Below, one piece after another: positions 6,123-6,259 of a stretch of DNA of 6,259 nucleotides. The stretch covers positions 1-6,259 of the forward strand of contig CADBFL010000107.1 of the NCBI GenBank assembly GCA_902793875.1. The letters are read 5' to 3'. Both the position numbers and the translations under genes were made by a program. The notes under the pieces were generated by a model. The model did not search any database and was not told the origin of the DNA. It saw only the letters and a list, made by a program, of their open reading frames with translations. Positions within the stretch are counted from its first letter, which is position 1. Each line of letters opens with the position of its first letter. This DNA comes from an uncultured Eubacteriales bacterium. GTDB lineage: Bacteria; Bacillota; Clostridia; Peptostreptococcales; Anaerovoracaceae.

Positions 6123-6259
6123 ATGAAAATACTCTGCATAGGCGATTCGAATACATACGGCTATGATCCGAGGTCATATATCGGGTCGAGGTATCCGGAG
6201 GACGTCCGCTGGACAGACCGGCTTGACGGCTGCGAAGTGATCAACCGCGGAGTCAACGG
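6123..6259 (+). CDS. SGNH/GDSL-family hydrolase, 3' end outside the window
   Basis: Only the first 45 codons are visible. The protein begins MKILCIGDSNTYGYDP. GDSN (7-10) is block I of the SGNH superfamily, with Ser9 as the expected nucleophile. NRGVNG (41-46, the last codon cut at the edge) matches block II, whose Gly contributes to the oxyanion hole. The spacing between the blocks (about 32 residues) is normal. The catalytic Asp-His block lies beyond the window. Family members are esterases, lipases or carbohydrate deacetylases, and this fragment cannot show which. No signal peptide is visible, so a cytoplasmic enzyme is likely. CAGGA (6114-6118) lies four bases before the ATG, and the gap after the DUF3592 gene is 24 bases, consistent with the same transcript. 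Confidence 0.85.
   Translation, partial: MKILCIGDSNTYGYDPRSYIGSRYPEDVRWTDRLDGCEVINRGVN

Overview
The window looks like ordinary chromosome from an anaerobic Gram-positive of the class Clostridia, with a Lachnospiraceae- or Anaerovoracaceae-like character. This placement is inferred from several features. There is a Gram-positive surface protein with a signal peptide and a C-terminal TGD/hydrophobic/KR tail. Purine-rich Shine-Dalgarno sites precede the genes, and ATA, AGA and AGG codons are frequent. The hybrid histidine kinase has an architecture typical of gut Clostridia. No rRNA or marker gene is present, so the placement stays tentative.

Layout, all genes on the + strand. Bases 1-92 look like the right end of an IS200/IS605-type (TnpB-carrying) element: a stem-loop followed by a short T-run, with any transposase gene lying to the left of the window. 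An extended -10 promoter and leader (162-259) then precede a secreted, probably wall-attached beta-helix protein (260-1597). A small lipoprotein with a molybdopterin-oxidoreductase-like fold follows (1666-2157). A strong intrinsic terminator (2202-2235) closes this first block.

The second block starts at a new extended -10 promoter (2294-2302). It carries a CorA-family divalent-cation transporter (2388-3308), a six-TM hybrid sensor histidine kinase with a C-terminal receiver (3429-5624), a two-TM DUF3592-type membrane protein (5655-6098), and the beginning of an SGNH/GDSL hydrolase (6123 to the window edge). Gaps are 120, 30 and 24 bases with no clear terminator between them, so the four genes may be read as one transcript. 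The 120-base gap could hide an internal promoter.

Functionally, the left block is cell-envelope and surface display. The right block is ion transport, signalling and membrane or envelope maintenance. No response regulator or HPt protein for the hybrid kinase is present. I found no CRISPR array, tRNA, rRNA, toxin-antitoxin or defence system, and no convincing undescribed system. The best leads are the IS end at the left edge, the non-canonical sortase-like tail, and the co-directional kinase/DUF3592/SGNH set.
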